Source: Promicromonospora panici
GTDB lineage: Bacteria; Actinomycetota; Actinomycetes; Actinomycetales; Cellulomonadaceae
Assembly: GCF_900608595.1 (NCBI RefSeq)
Contig: NZ_UWYY01000002.1
Coordinates: 1 to 64,000, forward strand
Direction: 5' to 3'
DNA length: 64,000 nt
The position numbers were made by a program, and so were the translations under genes. The notes under the pieces are model-generated. The model saw only the letters and a program-made list of their open reading frames with translations. It was not told where the DNA came from and did not search any database. Of the stretch, positions 8,976 to 22,618 are shown piece after piece (the first letter of the stretch is position 1; each line of letters begins with the position of its first letter).

Positions 8976-9337
8976 CAGGCCCACCCCTCCGCCACGGTCG
9001 GCGGCACCTGGACGTCCTGCCACACCTGCTTCAGGGCGTCGGCGACGACCGACCACTGCTGCTGCCGGTCGGCGAGCGCCTCCCGGCCGTCCTGCGTGAT
9101 CGCGTAGTGCTTGCGCCGGCGCCCGGCCTCTGACGTGCCCCAGGTCGCCTGCACGTACCCGAGCCGTTCGAGCCGGTGGAGCAGGGGGTAGAGCATTCCG
9201 TCGGTCCACTGCATCCGGCCGCCGGAGAGCTCGTTGACGCGTTTGAGGATCGCGTACCCGTACGACTCGCCGTCGGCCAGGATGCCGAGGACGAGCGGTG
9301 TGGCCGACGCCGCGACCAGATCCTTGTCGATGTGCAC
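8975..9337 (-). CDS. PadR family transcriptional regulator
   Basis: A 120-residue winged-helix repressor. The motif order LVLGILADGESYGYAILKRV, then GMLYPLLHRLERLGYV, then GRRRKHYAIT is that of the PadR N-terminal domain, and a short C-terminal dimerisation helix follows. An earlier GTG (9343) is in frame, but AGGAG at 9343-9347 overlaps it and is spaced five bases from GTG 9337, so I use the latter. The gene lies under a very long inverted repeat (9343-9397) that covers its ribosome site. This suggests autorepression, as is usual for PadR proteins. It is coupled to the downstream membrane protein. Confidence 0.88.
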   Translation of the reverse strand: MHIDKDLVAASATPLVLGILADGESYGYAILKRVNELSGGRMQWTDGMLYPLLHRLERLGYVQATWGTSEAGRRRKHYAITQDGREALADRQQQWSVVADALKQVWQDVQVPPTVAEGWA

Positions 9338-9342
9338 CTGCA

Positions 9343-9397
9343 CTCCTATGCCTAGTTCTGCTAGGGATGCTTACCCTAGCAGCACTAGGCATAGGAG
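9343..9397. promoter_or_regulatory. Long inverted repeat, likely PadR operator
   Basis: Two 24-base arms (9343-9366 and 9374-9397) differ at one position and flank the 7-base centre ATGCTTA. Each arm contains CTAGT or CTAGG units; the outer part is CTCCTATGCCTAGT and the inner part CTGCTAGGG. The repeat overlaps the padR ribosome site. Binding by PadR is inference. Confidence 0.65.
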
Positions 9398-9673
9398 TCC
9401 TAGGGCATCGGTACGGGAAGCGCGCAAGCCGACCGTGGTCGTTGCTGTCTGAGCGCCGACGTGCCGGAGGGGCAAGGACTAATCGTTTAGTTCCTCGCCG
9501 GACCATTGCGCCCAGGGTGCGCACCTGCCAGCATCGCCTTGATGTTAGCGCTCACACAGTCTCCCGGATCGGACCTGACGCGGCCTCGCGCCCGGCACTG
9601 ACCGGTCACGCTGTCCGGACGGCGACGCGGCCGTGCGTCACCGCCCACATCACCGCCGCACGAAGGAGTGCTC
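9398..9673. other. Intergenic region between padR and the alpha-galactosidase gene
   Basis: No gene is supported here. It holds a small palindromic sequence ACTAATCGTTTAGT (9478-9491) and a LacI-type site TGTTAGCGCTCACA (9543-9556). The promoter for the alpha-galactosidase gene must lie in this stretch, but I see no confident -35/-10 pair. Confidence 0.5.
9543..9556. promoter_or_regulatory. LacI-family type operator before the alpha-galactosidase gene
   Basis: TGTTAGCGCTCACA is symmetric at 12 of 14 positions around the central CG. This is the shape of actinobacterial LacI-family sugar operators. It differs from the CTAAAGCGCTTTAG sites at 41686 and 51655, so a different regulator, not encoded nearby, is likely. 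Confidence 0.5.
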
Positions 9674-11380
9674 GTGAAAAACCTGTCTCGTCGCCGTTGG
9701 CTCTCGTTGCTCGCCGCGACCGCACTGACCACGTCCATGCTCGCCGCCGGACCGGCGGCCGGCGCCGTTACTCCGGCCACTACCGCCGCCACTACTGCGG
9801 CCGCCGCTGCGGCCGCCGCTGCGGCCGACCCGACCGTCGAGGAGCCGGCCCCGTTGCCTCCACTGGGCTGGAACAGCTGGAACACGTTCTACTGCAACAT
9901 CAACGAACAGATGGTGCGCGAGACGGCGGACGCCATGGTGAGCTCGGGCATGGCCGCCGCCGGGTACGAGTACGTCGTCGTCGACGACTGCTGGATGCAG
10001 GACACCCGCGACGCGAACGGCAACCTGCGCGCCCGGACGGACCGCTTCCCGTCGGGGATGAAGGCGCTGGGCGACTACATCCACGGCAAGGGCCTGAAGT
10101 TCGGGATCTACCACGCGCCACGCGAGAAGACCTGCAACCAGTACTTCGCGAACCTCCCGGGGACGTCGTCGTACGGGAACGAGACCCGGGACGCGAACCT
10201 CTTCGCCTCATGGGGCGTCGACTACGTCAAGCACGACTGGTGCGACCCGCGCGGCACCGTGACCGAGCAGGCCGCGCTGTTCAAGAAGTTCGGCGACGCG
10301 CTGAAGGCCACCGGCCGCCCCATCGTCTACTCGATCAACCCGAACAGCGCCCACTCGAACACCGCGCCGACCTACTCCGGCTGGGGCGAGTTCGCGGACA
10401 TGTGGCGCACCTCCGAGGACCTGGACGACGCCTGGTCGACGGGCTGCTCGCCGTCGGCCGACTGCTTCGTCGGGATCACGGAAGCCCTCGACATCATCGA
10501 GCCCATGCGCGAGTGGACCCAGCCCGGGCGGTACAACGACCCCGACATGCTCATGGTCGGCGTGCGAAACTCCCTGACGCCCACGGAGAACCGCGCGCAC
10601 CAGAGCATGTGGGCGATGCTCAGCGCTCCACTCATCGCCGGCAACGACCTGAGGAACATGAGCGCCGACGTACGTGCGGTCCTCACCAACCGCGACGTCC
10701 TCGCGATCGACCAGGACCCGCTGGTGCGACAGGCGGACCGGGTGCGTGACGACGGTGATGCCGAGGTCTGGGCCAAGCCGCTCGCCGACGGCTCCGTGGC
10801 GGTCGCCCTGCTCAACCGCGGCTCCGGCAGCCGGCAGATCTCGACCACGCTCGGCCAGGTCGGGCTGGGCTCCGGCACGCATTCGTACCGCGAGCTGTGG
10901 ACCGGCGCCACGGGCACGACCACCGGGCAGATCACCGCACAGGTCGCCGCGCACGGCGTCGCGCTGTTCAAGGTGAGCCCCGGCGGCACGTCCCAGCCGC
11001 CGACAGGCACGGCGCTCGTCAGCTCTGCGTCGGGCCGCTGTCTCGACGTGCCCAACAGCGCCACGGCGAACGGCACCGGCCTGGTGATCTGGGACTGCCA
11101 CTCGGCACCGAACCAGACGTGGACCCCGACGGACGGCACGCTGCGCTCGCTGGGCAAGTGCCTCGACGCCCCGTCCGGCGCCACGGCGGGCACCCGGGTA
11201 CAGCTCTGGGACTGCACCGGCGGCAACAACCAGCAGTGGACGTTCCAGGGCGATGGCACGATCCGCGGCACGCAGTCCGGCCTGTGCCTGGACGTCGACC
11301 GCAACCTCACCGCCAACAACACCGCGGTGCTGCTCTGGACCTGCACGGGCGCGGCGAACCAGCTCTGGACGCGCCGGTAG
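9674..11380 (+). CDS. Secreted GH27 alpha-galactosidase with ricin-type CBM13
   Basis: About 568 residues. AAGGAG five bases upstream favours GTG 9674 over GTG 9668. The N-terminus MKNLSRRRWLSLLAAT has a twin-arginine look and a hydrophobic core, so export is expected, possibly by Tat. An alanine-rich linker follows, encoded by tandem GCGGCCGCCGCT units. The GH27 domain starts at PPLGWNSWNTF. The nucleophile is Asp188 in YVKHDWC and the likely acid/base is Asp289 in RYNDPDM. Residues 445 to the end are a ricin B-lectin domain (repeats of the CLDV...QxW type) that probably binds galactan or similar polymers. It would release alpha-galactose from raffinose-type oligosaccharides or galactomannan. 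A LacI-like operator lies at 9543-9556. Confidence 0.93.
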   Translation: MKNLSRRRWLSLLAATALTTSMLAAGPAAGAVTPATTAATTAAAAAAAAAADPTVEEPAPLPPLGWNSWNTFYCNINEQMVRETADAMVSSGMAAAGYEYVVVDDCWMQDTRDANGNLRARTDRFPSGMKALGDYIHGKGLKFGIYHAPREKTCNQYFANLPGTSSYGNETRDANLFASWGVDYVKHDWCDPRGTVTEQAALFKKFGDALKATGRPIVYSINPNSAHSNTAPTYSGWGEFADMWRTSEDLDDAWSTGCSPSADCFVGITEALDIIEPMREWTQPGRYNDPDMLMVGVRNSLTPTENRAHQSMWAMLSAPLIAGNDLRNMSADVRAVLTNRDVLAIDQDPLVRQADRVRDDGDAEVWAKPLADGSVAVALLNRGSGSRQISTTLGQVGLGSGTHSYRELWTGATGTTTGQITAQVAAHGVALFKVSPGGTSQPPTGTALVSSASGRCLDVPNSATANGTGLVIWDCHSAPNQTWTPTDGTLRSLGKCLDAPSGATAGTRVQLWDCTGGNNQQWTFQGDGTIRGTQSGLCLDVDRNLTANNTAVLLWTCTGAANQLWTRR

Positions 11381-11396
11381 TCCGTGGCACTCCCTC

Positions 11397-11445
11397 TCCC
11401 GGAGGAACTGCGACAACCCCCGAGGCAGTCGCAGTTCCTCCGGGA
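11397..11445. terminator. Perfect inverted repeat, bidirectional terminator
   Basis: The arms 11397-11414 and 11428-11445 are perfectly complementary (18 bp) around a 13-base loop. They lie between the convergent ends of the alpha-galactosidase gene (stop at 11380) and the cyclophilin reading frame (stop at 11455). Confidence 0.75.
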
Positions 11446-11454
11446 TCGATGGGC

Positions 11455-12030
11455 CTAGCCCGCGTCGATCTCGACACCTTCGATAGTGACGGGGACCTTG
11501 GGGCGACCCACGGCGGCGTCGCCCTGGACCCCTTCGGCCCCGACCGCCGCGAGCAGGTCGAGGCCGCTCGTGATCCGGCCGAAGACGGTGTACCCGCCGG
11601 CGGAGTCGGGCGGTACGTGCGAGTCGGCGAACACCAGGTAGAACTGCGAGCCCATCGAGTCGGGATCGCCGGTCGAACGCGCCATCGCGAGGGTCCCGGC
11701 GGGATAGGCGCCGTCCTCCGGGGCGTTCTCCAGGGGGCCGAACCGGTACCCCGGTCCGCCGGCGCCGGTGAACGTCGGGTCGCCGCACTGCAGCCCGGAG
11801 ACCTCGCCCGTGTACAGGCGGTGGCAGCCGGTCCCGTCGAAGAACCCGCCGTCGGCGAGGGTGAGGAACGAGGCCACGGCGTGAGGAGCCGCGGCGCCGT
11901 CGAGCTCCAGGCCGATCTCGCCGACGCACGTGTCGAGCACGACGTGCCAGGTGCGACCCTCGGCGGCCGACGCGTGCGGCAGGCTGTAGGTCGCCCTCTC
12001 CTCGGCGGGGGCCGCGGTCGCGCTGCCCGA
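11455..12030 (-). CDS. Cyclophilin-type peptidyl-prolyl isomerase domain (C-terminal half of a frameshifted kinase fusion)
   Basis: Encodes a cyclophilin fold: VVLDTCVGEIGLELDG, then FFDGTGCHRLYTGEV, the signature MGSQFYLVF and GGYTVFGRI. Cyclophilins catalyse cis-trans isomerisation of proline bonds. The frame has no convincing start codon of its own before the domain begins at TWHVVLD; the ATG at 12165 lies in what is kinase-frame coding sequence. Immediately upstream, the Ser/Thr kinase frame runs into this one with a one-base shift around 12010-12060. I therefore read this as the second half of a single kinase-cyclophilin protein, either broken or misassembled. The boundary given is approximate. 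Confidence 0.75.
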   Translation of the reverse strand, partial: SGSATAAPAEERATYSLPHASAAEGRTWHVVLDTCVGEIGLELDGAAAPHAVASFLTLADGGFFDGTGCHRLYTGEVSGLQCGDPTFTGAGGPGYRFGPLENAPEDGAYPAGTLAMARSTGDPDSMGSQFYLVFADSHVPPDSAGGYTVFGRITSGLDLLAAVGAEGVQGDAAVGRPKVPVTIEGVEIDAG

Positions 12031-13096
12031 CGGCGGGTGGTTCGACGGCGGACGGTGCCTCCGACGAGGCCTGTGCCTCCTCCGACGTCGGTGTGCGCAG
12101 CTGCGTGGCCGCCAGATGGGTGTGGTCATCATCGCCGTCGGAAACGGGTGCGGGAGCGGGTGCACCCACCTGGGATACCGCGTCCGCCGGTGCGATCCCG
12201 TTGCGTTCCGCGATCATCTCGGCGACCGGTCCCGTGAGCCACGGCCTGCCCGACGCGTCGCCGTCGGCCAAGCCCTCCAGGACCTCATCAACGCCCGGCC
12301 GGGCCTCCGGGTCCTTGGCGAGGCATGCGGCCACGAGGCCCCGCAGTTCCGGCGGCACGGCGGTCAGGTCCGGTTCGGCATGCACCAGCCGGTAGACCAT
12401 CGCCTCCATCCGGCCGCCGCCGAACGGGCTGCGACCCGTCGCGGCGAAGGCGAGCACGCCGCCCAGGGAGAACACGTCGCCCGCGGAGGTGACTTCCTCT
12501 CCGAGCGCCTGCTCGGGCGGCATGTACGCGGGCGTCCCCAGCAGCGCCCGGGACGTGGTGCCCGACGCCGCATCCAGGGCGCGGGTGATGCCGAAGTCGA
12601 TGACGCGCGGGCCGTCGGCGGCGATCACGATGTTGGCCGGCTTCAGGTCCCGGTGCACGAGACCAGCGGCGTGGATCGTCGCGAGGCCCTCCGCCAGACC
12701 GGCGCCGATCGCGCGCACGGCCTCGACGGTGAACGGCCCGTGGGCGTCCACCGCGGCCTGGAGCGACGGCCCCGGGATGTAGCTCGTCGCCATCCACGGC
12801 CGGTCGGCGCCGGTGTCCGCGTCCACCACCGCCGCGGTGTAGAAACCGCCGACCCGGCGTGCCGCGGCGACCTCGCGCTCGAACCGCCGCCGGAACCGGT
12901 CGTCGGCGGACAGCTCCGAGCTCACGACCTTGACCGCGACCTCACGCCCACCGCGCGACCGTCCCAGATAGACGACTCCCATCCCCCCGCGGCCCAGACG
13001 ACCGAGCAGACGGTAGGGACCTACGTAGGCCGGATCACTTGCGCCGAGCGGTTCGGGGAACACGGGCCTGCCTTCGTTGGACGACTCCACCTGCAC
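12031..13096 (-). CDS. Ser/Thr protein kinase domain (N-terminal half of a frameshifted kinase-cyclophilin fusion)
   Basis: A PknB-type kinase. The glycine loop is GRGGMGVVYLG, the catalytic loop HRDLKPANIV, the metal loop IDFGITRA and the P+1 region GTPAYMPPEQA; domain residues are about 28-285. No transmembrane segment or PASTA repeat follows. The start is GTG 13096, seven bases after GGGAG. After the kinase domain comes a Pro/Ala/Glu/Ser-rich linker. The kinase frame then stays open for another 1.8 kb through antisense of the alpha-galactosidase gene, which cannot be real coding. The natural continuation is the cyclophilin domain one base out of frame. The end coordinate is the approximate shift point. 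Confidence 0.8.
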
Positions 13097-13167
13097 GGGA
13101 GTCTCCCAGCGCTCGCGACGGGCTGTAAACCAATCTGGCGGCGCGCGGAGAGCGCACCCGGTGCGGG

Positions 13168-13719
13168 TCAGGCAGGCAGGCCGAACCCGTCCAGCCGCAC
13201 GTCGGCGCGCTCCCTGGTGCGCTCGCGCGCGTAGTGCGCTGCCTCGTCCGCCATCCAGCGCAGCCAGTGCTCGCGCGCGTCCGCGCCGTCGCGCTCCAGG
13301 CCGCGGCGCAGCCGTTCGGCGTCGTCGGCCGCTACCCAGATGCGGAACGCGCCCAGCGCGTCGACCTGCCGCGCGGCCGCGCCGCAGCCCTCCACCACGA
13401 AGTGGGCCGACCGCGGGACGTCGTGCCACTCGGCCCAGTCGTCCTCGACCCAGTCGTAGCGCCGGTAACGAACCTGCTCTCCCGCGCTCAGCGGGTCGAG
13501 GACCCAGCGGCGGAGGTTCGCCGCGCCGGCGTCGGGCCCGCCGGCCCAGCCCTCGTACAGGTCGTCCATGTGGACCACCGGGGCCTCCAGCGCGTCGGCG
13601 AGCTGGGCGGCCAGGGTCGTCTTGCCGGACCCGGCGGGCCCGTCGACGCATACCAGCCGCGCGTCGGCCGCTCGAATCCGCCCGAGCAACTCCCCGAGCA
13701 CGGCAGGTAAGACGCTCAT
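13168..13719 (-). CDS. P-loop kinase, uridine-kinase-like
   Basis: A 183-residue cytoplasmic protein with Walker A GPAGSGKTT near residue 27 and an LID-like basic region RLRRGLERDGADAREHW. The pattern VVHMDDLYEGW after the P-loop is that of the uridine kinase/phosphoribulokinase-like group, where the Asp contacts the substrate. Phosphorylation of a nucleoside or other small molecule is likely, but the substrate is not determined. GGGGAG lies six bases before the ATG. It stands between the kinase-cyclophilin unit and the arginine operon. Confidence 0.8.
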   Translation of the reverse strand: MSVLPAVLGELLGRIRAADARLVCVDGPAGSGKTTLAAQLADALEAPVVHMDDLYEGWAGGPDAGAANLRRWVLDPLSAGEQVRYRRYDWVEDDWAEWHDVPRSAHFVVEGCGAAARQVDALGAFRIWVAADDAERLRRGLERDGADAREHWLRWMADEAAHYARERTRERADVRLDGFGLPA

Positions 13720-13734
13720 GCCCTCTCCCCTGTG

Positions 13735-13803
13735 CTTGGTTGTGGGCGGGATCGTTGCGACTTCCTGACCGTTTCAGGCGCAACGATCCCGCTCACAACC
13801 AAG
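13735..13803 (-). terminator. Long inverted repeat at the end of the arginine operon
   Basis: Arms 13735-13759 and 13779-13803 (25 bases, one mismatch) surround a 19-base loop. The hairpin ends one base before the argH stop codon region and so is the likely terminator of the arg operon. It is much longer than a standard terminator stem. Confidence 0.65.
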
Positions 13804-13804
13804 A

Positions 13805-16539
<2,735 letters not shown>

Positions 16540-16591
16540 GATTGACGATCTCTTTCCGGTGGTGGTGTTCAGGTGCGATTGTGGTGTGTTT

Positions 16592-17100
16592 TCAGGCGCT
16601 CAGCGCGAGGAAGCGTCCCGCCAGCGCGGCGCCGTCGGCGTCCCGCGCTATGACGAGGATCGTGTCGTCCCCGGCGATCGTGCCGAGCATTCCGGGAAAC
16701 ACCGAGTGGTCGATCGCCGAGGCCAGCAGGTTCGCTGCCCCCGGCGGGGTTCGGAGCACCACGAGGTTGCCCGACGACTCGGCCGAGACCAGCAGCTCCT
16801 TGGCGAGCCGGGCCAGCCGTGCGGACAGGTACTCCTCGCTGGCGTCCGACTGCGCGCTGCGGTCTCCGCCCTCGCCCGGCACGGCGTAGACCAGCGTCCC
16901 GTCCGAGCCGCGCACCTTCTCGGCCTGGAGCTCGATGAGGTCGCGCGACAGGGTGCCCTGCGTGACGCTCACGCCGTCCGCCGCCAGGGCGTCGGCGAGC
17001 TCCGCCTGCGAGTGGATGGCGTTGCGCGTCACGATCTCGGTGATCCGGGCGTGCCGCGCTGCCTTCGTCGTGGCGGTCGTCGCGGTCTGTTTGGTGACCA

Positions 17101-17101
<1 letters not shown>
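16592..17101 (-). CDS. argR: Arginine repressor ArgR
   Basis: 169 residues. The N-terminal winged helix (residues about 12-75, with [18 protein letters not shown] as the recognition region) binds ARG boxes. The C-terminal domain ([16 protein letters not shown], then [12 protein letters not shown]) forms the arginine-binding hexamer. The start ATG shares a base with the argF stop (TGATG). The gene sits inside the operon it should control. The likely target is the palindrome over the argC promoter at 22534-22551. Confidence 0.95.
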
Positions 17102-19318
<2,217 letters not shown>

Positions 19319-19322
<4 letters not shown>

Positions 19323-20254
19323 GCTGCGTCACCTTCCTTCGCCGGAACCACCATCGTCCCGTTGCCCCGCGTGGTGAAGACCTCCAGCAGCACGCTGTGC
19401 GGCTGGCGGCCGTCGATGACCGTCGCGGCGGCCACGCCGCCCTCGACGGCACGCAGGCACGCCTCCATCTTCGGCACCATCCCGGATTCCAAGGTGGGCA
19501 GGAGCTCGGACAGCTCGGGCGCCGTGATCCGCTCCACGAGCGAGTCCCGGTCGGGCCAGGAGGTGTACAGCCCCTCGACGTCCGTCAGGACGATGAGCTT
19601 CTTGGCGCCCAGCGCCACCGCGAGCGCCGAGGCCGCCGTGTCGGCGTTGACGTTCAGCACCTGGGTCGGGTCGTCCTTGTCGGGCGCGATCGTGGACACC
19701 ACTGGGATCCGGCCGGCCTCCAGCAGGTCCTCCACGGCGCGCGGGTCCACCTGGACGACGTCGCCCACGAGGCCGACGTCGACGAGCTCGCCCTGGACGA
19801 CGGCGTGGCGGCGCTCGGCGCCGAGCAGGCCGCCGTCCTCCCCCGAGAGGCCGACGGCGACCGGGCCGTGCGCGTTGATCAGGCCCACCAGCTCGCGGCT
19901 GACCTGACCGGTCAGGACCATGCGCACCACCTCCATCGCCTCCGGCGTGGTGACGCGCAGGCCGCCCTTGAACTCCGAGGCGATGCCGAGGCGGTCGAGC
20001 ATGACGTTGATCTGCGGTCCCCCGCCGTGCACGACGACGGGCCGCAGGCCGACCTGCCGCAGGAACACCATGTCCTGGGCGAACGCGGCCTTGAGCTCGG
20101 CATCGAGCATCGCATTGCCGCCGTACTTGACGACGACGAGCGCGCCCGAGAACTCCTGCAGCCACGGGAGGGCCTCGATCAGCACCTCGGCCTTCTGGTC
20201 GGCGCGCAGGTCGGTGCGGGTGTCGAACTCGAAGTCCTCCTCGGTCCCCTTCAT
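19319..20254 (-). CDS. argB: Acetylglutamate kinase
   Basis: Phosphorylates N-acetylglutamate, the usual arginine feedback point. 311 residues. [11 protein letters not shown] and [11 protein letters not shown] are the substrate and nucleotide glycine loops, and [17 protein letters not shown] is the conserved central stretch. An open frame continues far upstream, but the start [10 protein letters not shown] is fixed by the ATGA overlap with the argJ stop. Confidence 0.96.
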
Positions 20255-21447
20255 GAGCTGTACGCGCTGTTCTCGTGGACGTAGTCGTGCGTCAGGTCGT
20301 TGGTCCAGAGCGTGATCTCGGCGTCGCCGGCGTGCAGGTCGACGGTGATCGTGACCTCCCGCGCCGCGGCCATGTCGACCTTCTCGCGCGGCTCGTAGGC
20401 GCCGCCCGCCTTGCAGACCATGACGCCGTTGACACTTACGTCGAGCTCGGCGGGATCGTACGGCGCGACCTCCTCGGGCACGGTGCCGACCTGGGACAGG
20501 ATGCGGCCCCAGTTGGGGTCGTTGCCGAAGATCGCGGCCTTGACCAGGTTGGACCGGCTCACGGCGCGCGCGACGGCGAGCGCCGCATCCTCGGTCGTGG
20601 CGTTCGTGACGGTGATGGCGATGTCGTGGGACGCGCCCTCGGCGTCGGCCACGAGCCGGCGGGCCAGGTCCGCGCAGATCGCCGTGACGGCCTCGGTGAG
20701 CACGTCGAGGTCCGGAGTGACGGCCGAGGCGCCCGAGGCCATCAGGACCACGGTGTCCGAGGTGGACATGGCGCCGTCGGAGTCGACGCGGTCGAAGGTG
20801 ACCCTGGTGGCGGCGCGCAGGGCGGCGTCGGCGCCGGCTGCCGGGACGACGGCGTCCGTGGTGATCACGCACAGCATGGTCGCCAACGCGGGCGCGAGCA
20901 TGCCGGCGCCCTTGGCCATGCCGCCCACGGTGAAGGTGCCCGACGGCGTCTCGACCGTGCGGACCGCCGTCTTGGCCACGGTGTCGGTGGTCATGATCGC
21001 GGTGGCCGCCGCCGTGCCTGCGGCGGCGTCGGCCGCGAGCGCGCCGACCGCGACGGGGATGCCGGCCAGCAGCTTGTCCGCGGCCAGGCGCACGCCGATC
21101 AGGCCGGTGGAGCCCACAAGAACGTCGATGGCGCCGATCCCGAGCTCGTCGGCGACCTTCTCGGCGGTGGCGTGCGCGTCCTGGAACCCACCTGGCCCGG
21201 TGCACACGTTGGCGCCCCCGGAGTTGAGCACGACGGCGCGCGCGACGCCGTCCTTGACCGCCTGTCGCGACCACATGACGGGCGCGCCGACCACACGGTT
21301 GCTCGTGAACACCGCGGCGGCGGTGTGCTCGGGCCCGTCGTTGACGACGAGGGCCAGGTCCGGCGTGCCCGATGCCTTCAGGCCGGCCGTGATCCCGGCC
21401 GCCCGGAACCCTGCTGCCGCGGTGACGCCCGCTGCGGGGTCGGTCAT
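20251..21447 (-). CDS. argJ: Bifunctional ornithine acetyltransferase / N-acetylglutamate synthase
   Basis: Transfers the acetyl group from N-acetylornithine to glutamate, closing the acetyl cycle. 398 residues. [18 protein letters not shown] holds the self-cleavage point, where the Thr of ALATML becomes the nucleophile of the beta chain. GNDPNWGRI near the C-terminal third is the other family signature. No separate argA is in the operon, so ArgJ may also make acetylglutamate. It overlaps argC by four bases. Confidence 0.96.
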   Translation of the reverse strand: MTDPAAGVTAAAGFRAAGITAGLKASGTPDLALVVNDGPEHTAAAVFTSNRVVGAPVMWSRQAVKDGVARAVVLNSGGANVCTGPGGFQDAHATAEKVADELGIGAIDVLVGSTGLIGVRLAADKLLAGIPVAVGALAADAAAGTAAATAIMTTDTVAKTAVRTVETPSGTFTVGGMAKGAGMLAPALATMLCVITTDAVVPAAGADAALRAATRVTFDRVDSDGAMSTSDTVVLMASGASAVTPDLDVLTEAVTAICADLARRLVADAEGASHDIAITVTNATTEDAALAVARAVSRSNLVKAAIFGNDPNWGRILSQVGTVPEEVAPYDPAELDVSVNGVMVCKAGGAYEPREKVDMAAAREVTITVDLHAGDAEITLWTNDLTHDYVHENSAYSS

Positions 21448-22526
21448 GGTGCGACTCCTTCGGTGATGAGGCCGGCGGTCTCCCGCAAGCCGAGGGCGAG
21501 GTTCATGGACTGGACCGCGGCGCCCGCCGTGCCCTTGACGAGGTTGTCGATGGCCGTGACCGTGACGACCCGGCGCGCCGCGGCGTCGACGGCGACCTGC
21601 ACGCACGCGGTGTTGGCGCCGAGCGTCATCGCGGTGCTGGGCCACTGGCCCTCCGGGAGCAGGTGCACGAACGGCTCGTCCGCGTATGCCGCCTCCCAGG
21701 CGGCGCGGACCTGCTCCGGGTCGACTCCCTTGGCCAGCCGGGCGGTCGCCGTGGCGAGGATGCCGCGCGACATCGGCACGAGGGTGGGCGTGAAGCTGAC
21801 CGTCACCTGTTCCGCGCCGGCGACCCGCAGGTTCTGCCGGATCTCCGGGATGTGCCGGTGGGTGCCGCCCACGGCGTACGGCTGCGCGGCGCCCAGCGCC
21901 TCGCTCGCCAGGAGGTGCGGCTTGAGCGCCTTGCCCGCGCCGGAGTACCCGTTGGCCAGCACGGCGACGATGTCGCCGGTCTCGACCACGCCCGCCGCGA
22001 CGCCGGGCTGCAGGCCCAGGGTCACGGCCGTGACGTTGCAGCCCGGCACCGCGATGCGGCGCGCGCCGGCCAGCTTGTCGCGCTGGCGCGCGGCGGTGGC
22101 GACGTCGGCCCCCGGCGCCTCGGCGTGGATGAGCTCGGGCAGTCCGTAGGGCCAGGTCCCGGCGTGCGTGGAGCCGTAGAACTGCTCCCAGTCGCTCGCG
22201 GACTCCAGCCGGTGGTCGGCCCCGAGGTCCACGACGAGGACGTCGTCCGGCAGCTGGGCCGCCACCTGGCCCGACGCGCCGTGCGGCAGGGCGAGCAGCA
22301 CGACGTCGTGCCCGCGCAGCGCGTCCGCGGTGGTGGGCTCCAGGATGCGGTGCGCGAGGCCGCGCAGGTGCGGCTGGACCTCGCCGAGGCTCGACCCGGC
22401 GTTCGAGTGCGCGGTGAGCGTGCCGATCTCGACGAAGGGGTGGGCCGCCAGGAGGCGGAGGGCCTCCCCGCCCGCATAGCCGGACGCGCCGGCGACGGCG
22501 ACTCGGATGAGCTGGCTGCTGGACAT
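21444..22526 (-). CDS. argC: N-acetyl-gamma-glutamyl-phosphate reductase
   Basis: NADPH-dependent reductase of the third step. 360 residues from ATG 22526 ([13 protein letters not shown]); an ATG four codons upstream lies inside the promoter element and is less likely. The Rossmann motif is [14 protein letters not shown] and the active-site Cys is in [18 protein letters not shown] is the conserved His region. There is no ribosome site, and the -10 TATGCT ends seven bases before the ATG, so the arg operon mRNA is probably leaderless. First gene of the operon. Confidence 0.95.
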   Translation of the reverse strand: MSSSQLIRVAVAGASGYAGGEALRLLAAHPFVEIGTLTAHSNAGSSLGEVQPHLRGLAHRILEPTTADALRGHDVVLLALPHGASGQVAAQLPDDVLVVDLGADHRLESASDWEQFYGSTHAGTWPYGLPELIHAEAPGADVATAARQRDKLAGARRIAVPGCNVTAVTLGLQPGVAAGVVETGDIVAVLANGYSGAGKALKPHLLASEALGAAQPYAVGGTHRHIPEIRQNLRVAGAEQVTVSFTPTLVPMSRGILATATARLAKGVDPEQVRAAWEAAYADEPFVHLLPEGQWPSTAMTLGANTACVQVAVDAAARRVVTVTAIDNLVKGTAGAAVQSMNLALGLRETAGLITEGVAP

Positions 22527-22533
22527 ATTCGGT

Positions 22534-22551
22534 AGCATACATACTTATGCA
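22534..22551 (-). promoter_or_regulatory. arg operon promoter with ARG-box-like palindrome
   Basis: Minus-strand reading TGCATAAGTATGTATGCT contains arms TGCATA and TATGCT (five of six paired). Its last six bases, TATGCT (22534-22539), form the -10 box seven bases before argC. The overlap of a -10 box and an ARG-box-like repeat is what direct ArgR repression would need. Confidence 0.6.
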
Positions 22552-22618
22552 GGAGGACGAAACCCGATGCCCGTCACACCCGGGTCCCGCGCACCACCGG
22601 CCGACATAGGCTCGGTGC

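Noticed and set aside
9780..9832. Tandem GCGGCCGCCGCT units as a separate repeat element
   Set aside because: They encode the alanine-rich linker of the alpha-galactosidase and are best read as coding low complexity.
10208..12030. Long open continuation of the kinase frame into the alpha-galactosidase region
   Set aside because: It is antisense to a clear secreted GH27 enzyme and has Arg/Pro/Gly-rich shadow composition. The cyclophilin frame is the real continuation.
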